Position numbers and translations under genes: made by a program. Under the pieces are notes generated by a model. It worked only from the letters and a program-made list of their open reading frames with translations. It was not told the DNA's origin and made no database searches. Shown here in pieces: positions 1 through 12,639 of a DNA stretch of 64,000 nucleotides. Position 1 is the stretch's first letter, and each line of letters begins with the position of its first letter. Source of the stretch: Tillus elongatus. Lineage: Eukaryota; Arthropoda; Insecta; Coleoptera; Cleridae. The DNA lies in NCBI GenBank assembly GCA_964006375.1, contig OZ023262.1:50352960-50416959 (forward strand), given 5' to 3'.

Positions 1-432
1 AATGATGACCGCTATCGAGAAAATCAATTAGTGTTTCAACAAGATGAAGCTCCTCCGCATTTTTCACAACGTGTTAGGGAGTTTTTGAACAAAGAGTTTC
101 CAGAGAAATGGATTGGGCGTAGAGGTGCTATTGGGAGGCCCCTTAAATCACTGGATTTAACTCCTTTAGACTTCTTTTTATGGAGCCATTTAAAGAGTAG
201 AATTTACGCAACAGAACCGGAGTCTCTGGAAGAATTACGACGACGCATTGTTGAAGAATGTCGTCTAATAACTCCACAAATGCTCCAGAATGTCAGAGCT
301 CGTTTTGAGCAAAATTTGTACTTTTGTATGGAAGCTGGTGGTCAACAATTTGAATACTTACTTAACAAAATAAACATTTTTGAACGTTTGGTTTTGTTTT
401 TTAGTTTTTTTAGCGAAAAATTGACTAATTAG
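1..432 (+). pseudogene. Mariner-like transposase C-terminus, family A, cut by the window edge
   Basis: The frame is open from base 1 and encodes the last third of a DDE/D transposase of the IS630-Tc1-mariner superfamily. These enzymes cut and paste the element at TA sites. Visible motifs are FQQDEAPPHFSQ, holding the second catalytic Asp, and LDLTPLDFFLW, holding the third, with 36 residues between them. The consensus of the other copies in the window is RSPDLTPLDFFLWG, so this copy has a Ser-Leu change just before the third Asp and Gly-Arg for Glu-Trp further upstream. The family normally stops after a HLLN-like end. Here that stop is mutated and the frame runs on about 20 codons to 432. The N-terminal half lies outside the window. 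The sister copies are at 37371-38150, 47382-48440 and 52257-53309. Confidence 0.85.
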
Positions 433-755
433 TGCATTTCTTATCACAACGAATGATATACGTTCTTGCAACTCCAACTGTGAATAATTTTTAAACGAAT
501 TGATAAAACTTCCAAAAAAATTTGTGCGCTGAATTCAGAAAAGAAAGAGCTTTCAAATGATGTAACACTCGACCCATGTTTCCTATTTAAAATATAAGCT
601 TGTTATCACCACCCTTAAGGGGTTGATGTGACAAAGTTGCGTTTTATGGCAAAACATGTCCCCCTTAATATTAAAATTGACGTGTTTCAGCGTTTCTTAA
701 AAAAAATTTCTCTGGGCGAAATCGGTCTGTTTCGTTTTCAATGCGCCACCCTGTA
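433..755 (+). mobile_element. 3' untranslated region and terminal inverted repeat of family A mariner
   Basis: The stretch ends in TTTTCAATGCGCCACCCTGTA at 735-755. Its reverse complement opens the complete copy at 51870 (TACAGGGTGGCGCATTG). The segment also matches the 3' ends of the copies at 38150-38529 and 53490-53773, including the AAGGGGTTGATGTGACAAAG block. It marks the right end of the element whose transposase occupies 1-432. Confidence 0.8.
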
Positions 756-1385
756 TAAGGTGTGACATTTAAAACTTCATACGCCATGTTCTTCAAAGCC
801 AAATGATAATTTTTTAAATTGTTAAAGGTGTTAGATTAAGGACGCAAAAGGTTTTAACTTTGCAAAAAAAAAATAATTTATTATCACAAATGTAGATGGC
901 GCTGCTGTGCAAAGAAACTTTTCGATTTTTAGATGTTTGAAATAGGTTGCCTTCGAAATTAAATTCAAAGAACATTTAGCCAATTATATTATTATTATAT
1001 ATTGCTAATAATAAAAAGTGTAAGAAGCACGTCAGATAGATAATGAAATAATTCAGATATTTCCGCTAAACGAAATACATATGTTAATTTATGTGTCGCT
1101 GAACCTCCCTAAATCGTTAGTGACCAACCACCTGCCGAAGAATATACATATAGTGGTAGATATAAGATACTCAGAATTATTCATCCTCTTATGACGCTAA
1201 CTTGGTTCGTGAAACGATCGTCAGGTTTTTTTGACTGTGTTGTGGTGATTTGAGTTATCCAATTGTGCCTTTCAAACTGAAAGAAACGTAAATGTAATGA
1301 AATAATTTTTTGATAAAACAATAGGTTGGGTTCGATAGAGAATTGAATTCTGAATAAAGTTGATTATTTAATTATGATTTTCATA
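756..1385. other. No gene seen; one short interspersed repeat
   Basis: I see no coding frame here. Bases about 830-960 match the reverse complement of about 7665-7765. They share GTAGATGGCGCTGCTGTG at 892-909 and flanking ACTTTTCGAT and GAATTAAAT stretches, so this is an old interspersed repeat present twice in opposite orientation. The rest is AT-rich and unassigned. Confidence 0.5.
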
Positions 1386-2475
1386 GAGTTAGGTTAGCTT
1401 AGGTTAAATTGTTAGTGGGCCATAACGGTCTCTCCACTGCGACCTTAAGGTCTATTGTTGCTCACGCCTAATTGTCTTATATTTCACCCAACAAATCCAA
1501 CCTCCTACACAGGTCTTTTTTTCAACTGGTCAACTTTTGTGGGCGAAAGTTGATCCAGATCTACTGGTGCAAGTTGTGTCTTGCCAAAGAGCAAGCCCGG
1601 TCCTGTCCGTAGCCGAACAGGAACATAGCACGTGCTCTGTTGTTTCGTCACTCATCATACACAGCGGACACTCGGTCTCTTGACTGAGACCAATTCGGTG
1701 ATGACGCAAGCGGCAGTGTCCTGTATACAGGCTGACCAGAGTTTTCACTTCTTGTCTGTTTAGCTGTATAAGTTTTTGTCTGAAATGATATTTATGAAGG
1801 CATTAGTAGAGTGTGCAAATCCTGTTTTGTCATTGCTGGATTGTCTTTCTATCTGTAAGTCTTTAAGGCGCGTTTTGATGATATCCCCAGCACAGGTTCT
1901 GGCCTGATAAAGTTCATCTGGGCACCACCGCTGGCAAGCACGTCGGCCGCTACATTGCCATTAACGTTCGAGTGAGCTGGTAACCAGACCAGCGACACCT
2001 TATTGCAGCTGCCTAGTTCGTAGGGAGCAGATTTACAGCTCCATACCGTTTTTGAATTGCAACGGTAGGAACCAACGTGCATTTAATGCAGATTGGCTGA
2101 ATATATTTTTATTGATTTGTATGTGCAATGGTTTTGTATAATTTCCCTCACACACATCTCGATTGCATACACTCTTGCCTGGTGCATAGTTGCATACTTT
2201 TCGAGACCAGATGATATTCTTGGATCGGTGATGCTCCCATATGCGCCAGCTCCTGCCACTATATCGGTTTTGGAGCCGTCAGTGTAGCAGCGGAGATATG
2301 CCCTCAGTATGGTCGTTTGGTTTCGTTCCTAGTTCTTCCTTTCCGGTAGGGCGGTCTTGAAAGGCAGATGTCTACTGATCTTTGTAGGCATCAGGTTTGA
2401 GATCATTTCCAGAACTTCATGATTTTCAATGTCATCAAGGAGTCCGGTCCCTCCCAAACTGATTGGCTTCATAGA
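1386..2475 (-). pseudogene. LINE fragment: RNase H domain and cysteine-rich tail
   Basis: On the minus strand a degraded RNase H domain of a non-LTR retrotransposon (R1/I/Jockey group) runs from about 2330 down to 1860. It contains YTDGSKTD (first catalytic Asp), YAIEMC (Glu), a damaged IYSAN where IFSDS is usual, and WLPAHSNVNGNVAADVLA (the HxG...AD motif). A characteristic tail follows at about 1748-1530: LYTGHCRLRHHRIG, then CPLCMMSDETTEHVLC, a zinc-knuckle-like segment. Several stops and frame changes interrupt it. No reverse transcriptase is attached, so the copy is strongly 5'-truncated. The 3' end runs into a short TTAGG-like tail near 1388-1408. It resembles the fragment at 6600-7056. 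Confidence 0.8.
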
Positions 2476-2769
2476 GTTACATGATCATTTTATAGATATT
2501 TGTGGTTAAGTGTAGCATTGGTTATAATAAACTAAGCGTCAATTGAAGTGGCACACCTTGAATTTTGGATGCCGTTTGATCGTTTGCGGCTCAAAAACAA
2601 GCTTACCGAATCTGCTCTAATTTTCACCAGCTGGCAGATGTTTCGTGGTGTTTTTGATTGGTAGACAATAACGAAGTTTGCGATCACGTGATATAAGATA
2701 CAGGGTGAAATATAAGTAGACGTTTTTTCAGCAACATTTCAAACGATGGCCACTAGTCTACGAAGACAG

Positions 2770-2925
<156 letters not shown>

Positions 2926-3639
2926 GGTATGCAATTAAGAAGTGTTGCCTTAATACCTCGGGACGTTTTCGCGATTTTATTAATATCGCAGCTCACTGCA
3001 TTTTTATAATCAATTATGTATTTTACATCAAATTCAGTCTAAGTAAAAATGCAAGCGCAACCCATTGATCGATGAGGCGGATTATGTTCGCTTTTGGTAT
3101 TCAGTGTTGAAGAATATCTCTATACCTCGGGACCTCTTTTGAGATTTTGTAGATATCGCCTTCCGCTACGTTGCTGTCATCAATTTTGTTTTTGAGGTCA
3201 AATTTGACTTTTGATTACATTGTTTTTCGCAATACGCACACTTCAATAGTCAAGTAGTTGGGTTAGGTAAAGTTTTGGCATGTATTTCCGAAGTACACCT
3301 TAATACGTCGGGACGTTTTCAAGATTTTATTAATATCGCCGCCCACTACGTTTATATCATGCATTTTTTTAATCATTGGTCGACGGGGAGGTTTACGTTG
3401 ATTTTTGTTATTCCATTCAGAAGAATATTTCTACACCTCGTCGCATTTCTGAGACTTTTTGATATCTCAGCCTACTAGGTTGGTATCATTCATTTTGGAT
3501 TATAGCTAAAATTTGCAATCGGCAGCAAAGCAGGCGGACCGTATTGATCTACAAGGTGAGTTATTCATGATTTACATGACACCTAATGTCATTGAGCATG
3601 GCAACAATAAACTTTGACATTTTACATTCACATATGTTA

Positions 3640-4050
3640 CATTATGTGGTGGTATAAGCCTGAATGGGAAAAATGACTTAGTCATCTTGGTGGGGGAAAA
3701 TATGAATGCAGAAAGGTATCGAGATTGGTGTGCAAGAGCGCTTGTCATCGCCTATGCCATTAATTTCGCTAACGATTTTATCTTGGTCGATGATAATACT
3801 CGTCCTCTTGTTACGGATATGCTTAGGGTGAACAATATAGAGAGAACGGAATGGCCGGAGCATGTATGGAGTAGGCTCAAATTAAAATTAAGTAAGCGAG
3901 AGAGTTGTTTTCGTGACTTGAATGTATTTGCTACTGCGATTGGGCAAGGGTAGGAAGCTCCTCTCCAAGATTTGTTGATAAAATAGGTGGACAGCATGCC
4001 CAGACGAGTGGCAGATCTAATTAGCAATCGTGGTGGACCTACAAGATACT
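3640..4050 (+). pseudogene. Tc1/mariner-type transposase fragment
   Basis: The readable frame (3687-3953) contains NMNAERYRD, then FILVDDNTRP, which matches the second catalytic Asp block (usually DDNARPH), then EWPEHVW. Normally EWP is followed by the SPDLNPIEHVW motif. Here the bases for the third-Asp motif are deleted, joining EWP straight to EHVW. After a frame break the typical C-terminal MPRRVADLISNRGG follows at about 3995-4035. The fragment is catalytically dead and lies between the two arms of the foldback, where an element's own transposase would be expected. The DDNARP/IEHVW type places it closer to Tc1 than to the family A elements of this window. Confidence 0.75.
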
Positions 4051-5134
4051 AATTTTTTCGTTCTTTTATAATTGTGGCGTTATTTATTCATTTATTTATC
4101 TATGTGTTAGTCATGTCTTGTGTCACGAGTAAAATAAAAATTTCGCTACTAGTATATTAGTTTTACTACTAAGAAACAAAATTAATGATATGAACCTGCG
4201 ATATCAATAAAACGTCCCGAAGTATTGAAACTTTCTCAACTGAATACTCAAAATTCACCTAACTCAAATTCGTGACTATTGTGATGCGCGTTTTGCGGGA
4301 AAGTTAGGAGGCGAATTTGCTGACAGCAACGTAGTCGAATGTGATATCAACAAGATATCAAAAATGCTACGAGGTATAGAAATATTCTTCAGAATGGCAT
4401 ACTAAAAATTAACGTAAACCTCTCCGTCGACCAACGATAAAAAAAATGATATAAACGTAATAGGCGGCGATATTAATAAAATTTTGAAAATGTCTCTGGG
4501 TATTAATGTAATCTTCGGAATTGCATACCAAAATTCACCCAACCCAACTCCTTGACTATTGAAGTGCGCGTCTTGCGAAAAACTAATGTAGTCAAGAGTA
4601 AAATTTGACCTCAAAAACAAAATTGATGACAGCAACGTAGTGGAACGCGATATCAACACAATCTCAAGAAAGGTCCCGGGCATAGAGATCTTCTTCAGCA
4701 CTGAATACCCAAAGCGAACATAATCTGCTTCATCGACCAATGGGGTTCACTTGCATTTTTACTTAAGCTGGATTTGACGTAAAATACAAAATTTAATATA
4801 AAAACGTAGTGGGCTGCGATATTAATAAAATCCAGAAAAGGTCCCGAGGTATCAAGGTATACTTCTTAACTACATACCACAAATATATATAACTCTCCTC
4901 GTAGACCAATGGCCATTGTTTGAAATGTTACCCAAAAACATTTACTTATATTCCACCATGTATCTTATATCACGTGACTGAGAGTTTTGTTATTGTCTAT
5001 CATTCAGGATCCCCAGAAAACATCTGTCAACCTGTGAAAATTAGTGCAGATTCGGTTAACTCGTTTTTGAGCTACAAATCATTAAACATCATCCTAGGTT
5101 TAAGGTGTTCCACTTCAATTGACGCATAGTTTAT

Positions 5135-5410
5135 ATAATATAAACACCTCCGTAACTATTTTAATACAAGTACTGGACAATAGGTTTTTTTAGAATAGGT
5201 CACATAATTAAATGCATACTATTGAACCGCCGTAGTAAGGTTACTGTACAAGTTCTGGTTTTGCCGGAAATTATTAACATTTTTCAAATTGAAATGTGAC
5301 AGACGGTATTTTATTGTAGTCAGAAATATACATTTTACGCAATTTTTTATTAATGTTTGGGCACCGAAAATGATTTACTGAATTAAATATTTAAAATTGT
5401 GCCCATTACC
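5135..5410. other. LINE flank shared with 8944-9072
   Basis: No gene is seen. Bases about 5285-5410 are nearly identical, in reverse complement, to 8944-9072, which lies just downstream of another LINE copy. The shared flank shows that the LINE and its surroundings were copied together. Confidence 0.7.
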
Positions 5411-6386
5411 GTTTTTTTTTTAATTTTTTATCCAACAACACACCACGATGGTTCACAGCCTAAATACTATCGTATCGTGGGTGTCGACAAGGAGGAACGA
5501 TGCAACTTGTTAATTCTGAACTTGAAGGTTTGGAGGTTCGAAGGAGAAGGAAAAACATGTGCCGGTAAGGAATTCAACAACTTGGAAGTCCTTGGGATAA
5601 AAGAGCGGGAATTACAAGATGTTCTGTGTCTGGTGACCTGGAATGTAAAAGGGTGCATTCGCTCTGTTTCCCTGGTAGATCTGTTGGGGGCAGTAGGTGG
5701 GGGAACTATGTAAGAAAGCTCTTCTGAGTAGTGCCCGTGCAGATATCTGTAAAAGAGAGAGAGGTCACCAACGGCACATCGGTGGCGAGAGATGGCAGCC
5801 TTTGGATGAGGGTAGGGTCACCGATGATACGTATAGCTCTCTTCTGAATGGAGTCCAGGGTGGCGAGGGTAGAAGCGACAACGGCACCCCAGATGTGGGG
5901 GCAGCATTCCAGGTTTCGCGTTATCTGTGAAGTATATAAGGTATAGAGATTAGCTGGTGAAAAGTATTTGCGGGCCCGGAAGAGAAAACCTAATTTCTTA
6001 GCAGCCGCTTCCGCAATTGATGTGACATGTTGGTGCCAATTATTGGGATTTCGATCCACAGAAATGCCAACAAGTGAAAAGGACTCATTACTTTGAATAA
6101 CTTGGTTGTTCATTGTGATGGGTGTAGGGCTGGTGTATCTCTTATGAGATAGAAAGCAAGACTGAGATTTGGTGGAGTTGAATTGTACAAGATTTCTAGT
6201 TCCCCAGTCTAATATTGTTTGGAGATCCAAAGGGACAGAACCCTCCATGAGTCTGCGATCCTCATCTAATTGGGCTAAAGAGACCGGCTTAGAATATTGT
6301 ATATTTGAGTGGAGGGTGCTGTCGTCCGCGTAACTGTGAACTGTGTTGGATGTTGATACCCAATGCCATTCTGTTCGACAGCTCAT
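5411..6386 (-). pseudogene. LINE reverse transcriptase 3' end, copy 1
   Basis: The minus strand encodes the C-terminal part of a CR1/Jockey-superclade reverse transcriptase. It reads from HSYADDSTLHSN, the YADD catalytic motif, through the thumb (ISVDRNPNNWHQHVTSIAEAA, then KLGFLFRARKYF, YTSQITRNLECCPHIWG, SIQKRAIRIIGDP). The usual tail follows in another frame at about 5658-5467 (HPFTFQVTRHRTSC, then FIPRTSKLLNSLPAHVFP). A poly(A) stretch seen as poly(T) at about 5411-5420 marks the 3' end. The sequence before YADD (MSCRTEWHWVSTSN) does not match the other copies, so the 5' side is a rearranged junction. The element lacks endonuclease and most of the polymerase. It is an inverted relative of 8109-8943, and 12640-15646 is the longest copy. 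Confidence 0.85.
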
Positions 6387-6399
6387 TGTTGCAAGCTCT

Positions 6400-6550
6400 T
6401 AAAAAACATCTCCATTAATAGCCATCGCACCTGCATATCTGTTATAGTATAAATCTGCCAAATATTCTAGGTAATTTTTCTTAATAACGTTTTTTAGGGT
6501 ACCCCCAAAAAATCCATTGGAGTTAAGTCAGGAGACCAAACTGTCCACCC
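6400..6550 (-). pseudogene. Mariner-like transposase scrap with third-Asp motif
   Basis: The reverse complement reads GWTVWSPDLTPMDFF followed by a GTLKN-like stretch. This is the WPxRSPDLTPLDFFLWG block of DUF4817-type mariner transposases with the LW lost. Only about 50 codons are left. It is wedged between LINE copy 1 and another LINE fragment, with no inverted repeats visible. Confidence 0.6.
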
Positions 6551-6599
6551 GAAAACCGCATCACTACCCTATTACTTGTAGATTGTTTAAGGAGTCGTA

Positions 6600-7056
6600 T
6601 AGACTTTTGTCCTCTCAGCGATGCGACCTTAATGTCGCTGTCTTTTGTGCATGACTTCTAATAGTTGCCCAAAATGTTTAGACTTTTTATATAGTCTAGT
6701 TATCTTTTAGGGGCTATTTTACCTATCTCCTGTGGTGTTAAAGTCGCCCCTCCCAGGTATTTGAGTCATTTACAGAACTGTGCAATGCGGTCGCATAGCA
6801 AGTGTTCTGTTGTTTCTGCTGCTTCAGTGCAGATTTTGCAGTTTTCACTGTCTACCTTGTCCATCTTCATAAGGTGATACCTTACTGGGGAGTGTCCTGT
6901 GAAAAGTCCCGTGATTATTCTGAACCCGTTTCTGTTCAATTTAGGGAAGAGTTCAGATTTCTCTGTTGATATGGTGATGAACCGTTTTTCCTGACTATGC
7001 TGTTTGCTGCTTTGGTGCTTTGGTAGTACGCACATTCAACCGAATAAATCATCAAC
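6600..7056 (-). pseudogene. LINE 3' fragment: post-RNase H cysteine-rich tail
   Basis: The readable frame (about 7035-6766) contains RIITGLFTGHSPVRYHLMKM and then CKICTEAAETTEHLLC. This is the TGHxxxRxHL plus CxxC...ETxxHxLxxC signature that follows RNase H in R1/I-type LINEs. The 3' end continues to about 6600 with a GCGACCTTAATGTCG segment related to GCGACCTTAAGGTC at 1440. It is 5'-truncated, and its upstream junction falls directly at the histone-like sequence that begins at 7057. Confidence 0.75.
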
Positions 7057-7520
7057 ACGTCAGGACGTGATAAAGGAGGCATAATAAAGGGAAAGCGAAG
7101 TCCCGTTCCAACCGTGCAGGACTCCAGTTTCTGGTCGCTCGTATCCATCGTCTGGTGCGAAAGGGCAACTATGCGGAGCGAGTGAGTGCCGGTGTGCCGG
7201 TATACCTAGCCGCCGTGATGGAATATCTGGCCGTTGAGGTACTGGAATTGGCCGGTAACGCGGCCAGGGATAACAAGAAGACGCGTATCATACCCCGTTA
7301 CTTGCAGCTGGCAATCAGGAACGACGAGGAACTGAAAAAGCTCCTGTCCGGAGTGACGAAAGCACAGGGCGGCGTATTGCCCAACATACAGGCCGCGCTG
7401 CTGCCCAAGAAGACCGAAAAAAGGCATAAGCCGCTTGCCAGACTGGAAAGAAAAAGAAATGAGGCACGTCTCTTAGCAGCATACCGATTTGAAAATAGGC
7501 GTTTTTCTCCAGTATGACAG
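7057..7520 (+). pseudogene. Histone H2A pseudogene
   Basis: The sequence encodes a nearly complete histone H2A, the core nucleosome protein. The main frame reads [20 protein letters not shown], then [20 protein letters not shown], then [20 protein letters not shown] and [20 protein letters not shown], so the whole histone fold is recognisable. Three defects mark it as non-functional. The expected ATG is ACG (7057-7059). One base is missing near 7095, which shifts the first dozen codons out of frame. Another base is missing in the A-run after PKKTEK, destroying the stop and adding about 30 foreign residues to 7517. Unusual residues include Tyr for His in IIPRHLQ, Val for Ala in MEYLAAE, and Lys for Ile in SGVTIAQ. 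I see no GGC-TTTT-GCC-type histone 3' stem-loop. No other histone gene is adjacent, so this is a dispersed copy. Confidence 0.9.
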
Positions 7521-8943
<1,423 letters not shown>

Positions 8944-9075
8944 CGGAAATGGGCACAATTTTAAATATTTAATTCAGTAAATCATTTTCGGTGCCCAAAC
9001 ATTAATAAAAAATTGCGTAAAAATGTATATTTCTGACTACAATAAAATACAGTCTGTCACACTTCAATTTTAAAA

Positions 9076-9453
9076 CAAGTGCGTTATGGTAGTGAATTTT
9101 TATTAAATGTTTCAAACTTGAATAACTCAATTTTCTATAAGTTTAGAAAGTTTAGTTTTAGTATGTAGTAAGGTCTTTTGTAAGGCAAGATATCCACCAA
9201 ACTTCATTAAAATAACTTTGTAATATTCTGAGAAAAAAATTTTTTTCGAAAGAAAATTAAAAATTTGAATAACTCAATTTTCTATCAACTTGGAAAGTTG
9301 AATTTTGGTACGTAGTAAGGTCTCTTTCAAGGCAATACATCTACTAAATTTAATTAAAACAGCTTTATAATTTTCGCAGAAAAAATTATTTTTGGAAAGA
9401 AAACTAAAAATTTGCCCGGAAAACCCTGTTAATTATTTTTTGAGTTATCGGTT

Positions 9454-9545
<92 letters not shown>

Positions 9546-9668
9546 GAAACTGACTCCGGATATCGGTTCTAGCGGTCCTAGTCCGTGCCTAATTGAAAAA
9601 AAAAATTCAAACTCTCACCATCGATACCTCTCTATAAGTGAATTTTTTTAAAATAAAAATTCACTAAA
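9076..9668 (-). repeat. Helentron-like (HINE) element with TA microsatellite
   Basis: On the minus strand this is nearly full length. The 5' end at 9668 has the palindrome around TTCACTAAAA and the block ATCGATGGTGAGAG...CCGATATCCGGAGTCAG. A TA tract (9456-9542) follows, then the conserved middle (ATTTTTTGGAAAG..., TGAGTTATTC) and the 3' subterminal repeat TTAATAAAAATTCACTACC. The terminal hairpin is half lost (only CGCACTTG remains). The 3' end abuts the LINE flank at 9075. Confidence 0.7.
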
Positions 9669-10243
9669 AGATATATCCCATATATCTTTTAATGTTGACT
9701 TTTGGACTGAGGTAAATTTGGTTGAATTTCCACTGCTGCTCTGTTTATAATTACTTCTAGACCACACTGTATACAAACTAACAACATAATTTGTCTTGAT
9801 ATGTGCAGCAAAGAAGAAATAAAAAAAGTAAATGGAGTGTACACAAACTAAGAGGTACTACACTATTTATACTTAAACTGGAAACACTGGCTGCATGAGT
9901 CATTACAACTGGACCTCTAAAAAGACTGTAACAGCGGCAGAAGCAGAAGTCAATGGAAGCCGTGTGTGTTCGGGAAGAAACTATTGACTATTAATAACAA
10001 CAATTGACTAAAAACGATGCGAGTTGTAAGGAAAAAAATAATTATACTACAGAGGTGTTAAATGATGATAAATTACAATAGGGTTATATATAATCGTAAA
10101 TGCTGCCAATGATTAACAATCAGTGAATTCAGTATTATTGACATTTCTCTGAAACTTAAAAATGAATTTCATGAGTCAATGACATTAATAGCAGCTGTCA
10201 TTGACTAACCAACAGCAACCACATACTTCATCTATGATTTAAA
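9669..10243. repeat. Unassigned DNA duplicated at 50865-51213
   Basis: Bases about 9880-10243 are repeated in the same orientation at about 50865-51213. They share GACTGTAACAGCGGCAGAAG and GGGTTATATATAATCGTAAA. Both copies run straight into the same truncated Helentron-like repeat (TTTAAACATAAATGTTTCAA). No coding frame is recognised. Confidence 0.75.
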
Positions 10244-10336
10244 CATAAATGTTTCAAATTTGAATAGCTCAATTTTCTGTAACCCTAGAAAGCTGAATTT
10301 TGGCACATAGTTAGGTCTTTCCCAAAGCAATATGTA

Positions 10337-10430
<94 letters not shown>
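10244..10430 (-). repeat. Truncated HINE middle block with (TA)n
   Basis: Matches the block AATGTTTCAAATTTGAATAG...AAGCAATATGTAGA of the repeat at 51214 and then enters a TA tract (10341-10430). The 5' block beyond the tract is missing. Confidence 0.65.
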
Positions 10431-10431
<1 letters not shown>

Positions 10432-10569
10432 ACAGTGATCATGAGGGCTGTGGATACAATATTTATATCCACTCTTTAACATGTGGGGCTACACTCGTAC
10501 ATGCTGATATATTCTACAAACCACATAGAGACTGGAGTTAAAAAGAAAATATGAGCGGAATATGTGAAA

Positions 10570-11090
10570 AACTTTTAATAATTATTTTTAGAAACTTGCG
10601 TAGAACCCCCGTGGATGCACATACCACAAGAAAAATGTGTTGCAAACAACCCCAAAAAAAGTTACGGGACTAGGAATGAATAGGGGTGGTGGACGGGGAA
10701 GATAAAAAAGAAATATAAGCAGAAAAAGCGAAAAAACAGCTTAGTCGTCTATCTACCCCGTATTCGCACCAGGTCCCGTAACTTTCCTGGGGGTTGTTTC
10801 CGAAGGATTTTTCATGTGGCTTTAAGAAAAATATAGTGATAAGTAACTGTAGGGGATGGGGTGTACCAGAAAAGGGGCATGTAACATAGCGAGCGAAAAA
10901 ATAGAGAAGTTGTAAAAAGATAATAATTTTTAGGTAAATTTGCAAATTAGCTCACGGAGGTAGAAATCTGTTTCCAGAAACATGCTTAGAACCCCCCCTG
11001 GATGCACAAACTACAAAATAATGACGTGCAAACAACCCGCAAAAAAACTTTGCGACCAGGAGTGAATAGGGGAAGGAAATAAAAAAGTCT
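10570..11090. repeat. Small foldback-like repeat, two partial units
   Basis: CAACCCCAAAAAAAGTTACG (10648-10667) has an imperfect inverted partner CCCGTAACTTTCCTGGGGGTTG (10783-10795 and following). The first half recurs at 10955-11075 (AGAACCCCCCCTGGATGCAC, GTGCAAACAACCCGC), and the inverted half recurs near 12085-12130. No protein is recognised; it is probably a MITE or decayed foldback. Confidence 0.5.
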
Positions 11091-11972
<882 letters not shown>

Positions 11973-12639
11973 TTGAAAAATAAGAGCAGAAATGCGAAAA
12001 ACAGCTTAGTTGAACCTCTATAAGCCACCTTTGCACCTATGCCTCTTTAAATTCCCGTTTACCCCGCGTAGAATCCCTATTCACCCCTCAGGTCCCGTAA
12101 GTTTCTTGGGGGTTGTCCTTAAGAAAATTTTCTTGTTGTTTATGCATTGATTGCTTTATTTTCCCCTCTCGTATATTAATTGCCTTAATAGATAGAAGGT
12201 CAGCGAGGAATAACACTGTTGAAGTTAAAGGTTAAAGTCTCTATTTTAGCCGAGAATCGATCGACAGATAATAGAGTCACCTCGGATTAACAGATAATGT
12301 CTGACATTAAAGTTAATAGACTCTAAGGGACTCATTTGCCAGGTTTAAGCATTGTTCTCAAGCAAAAAGACAAATATAACCAGTTTAGATTTAGCCACAA
12401 CATAGAATAATGCTGTGATAGTCAAACATACTAAAGGAAGCCTATTAAAAAATCTGACATTTTCATTACAGTACTTGCACGTCGACATTTCGTGTTACCC
12501 ATATTAATTATTGCACCACTCACCTATATTAGCTATGTACATTGCATCACAATGTTAACTTTTAAAAAATATTGTAAACGCTCACAATTATAGTTATTTT
12601 ATCACAGCTTTATGGTAGGTGGTAGTGGACTTTTCCTTT
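11973..12639. other. No gene seen
   Basis: AT-rich DNA without a convincing frame. It includes a further copy of the GGTCCCGTAA...CTTGGGGGTTGT repeat near 12090-12130. The remaining 500 bases hold nothing I recognise. Confidence 0.4.

Noticed and set aside
3687..3953. 88-codon frame as an intact small gene
   Set aside because: It is a Tc1-type transposase piece that has lost its third catalytic residue block.
10670..10945. 91-codon minus-strand frame
   Set aside because: Lies across a small inverted-repeat element, has hydrophobic low-information sequence and no recognisable domain.
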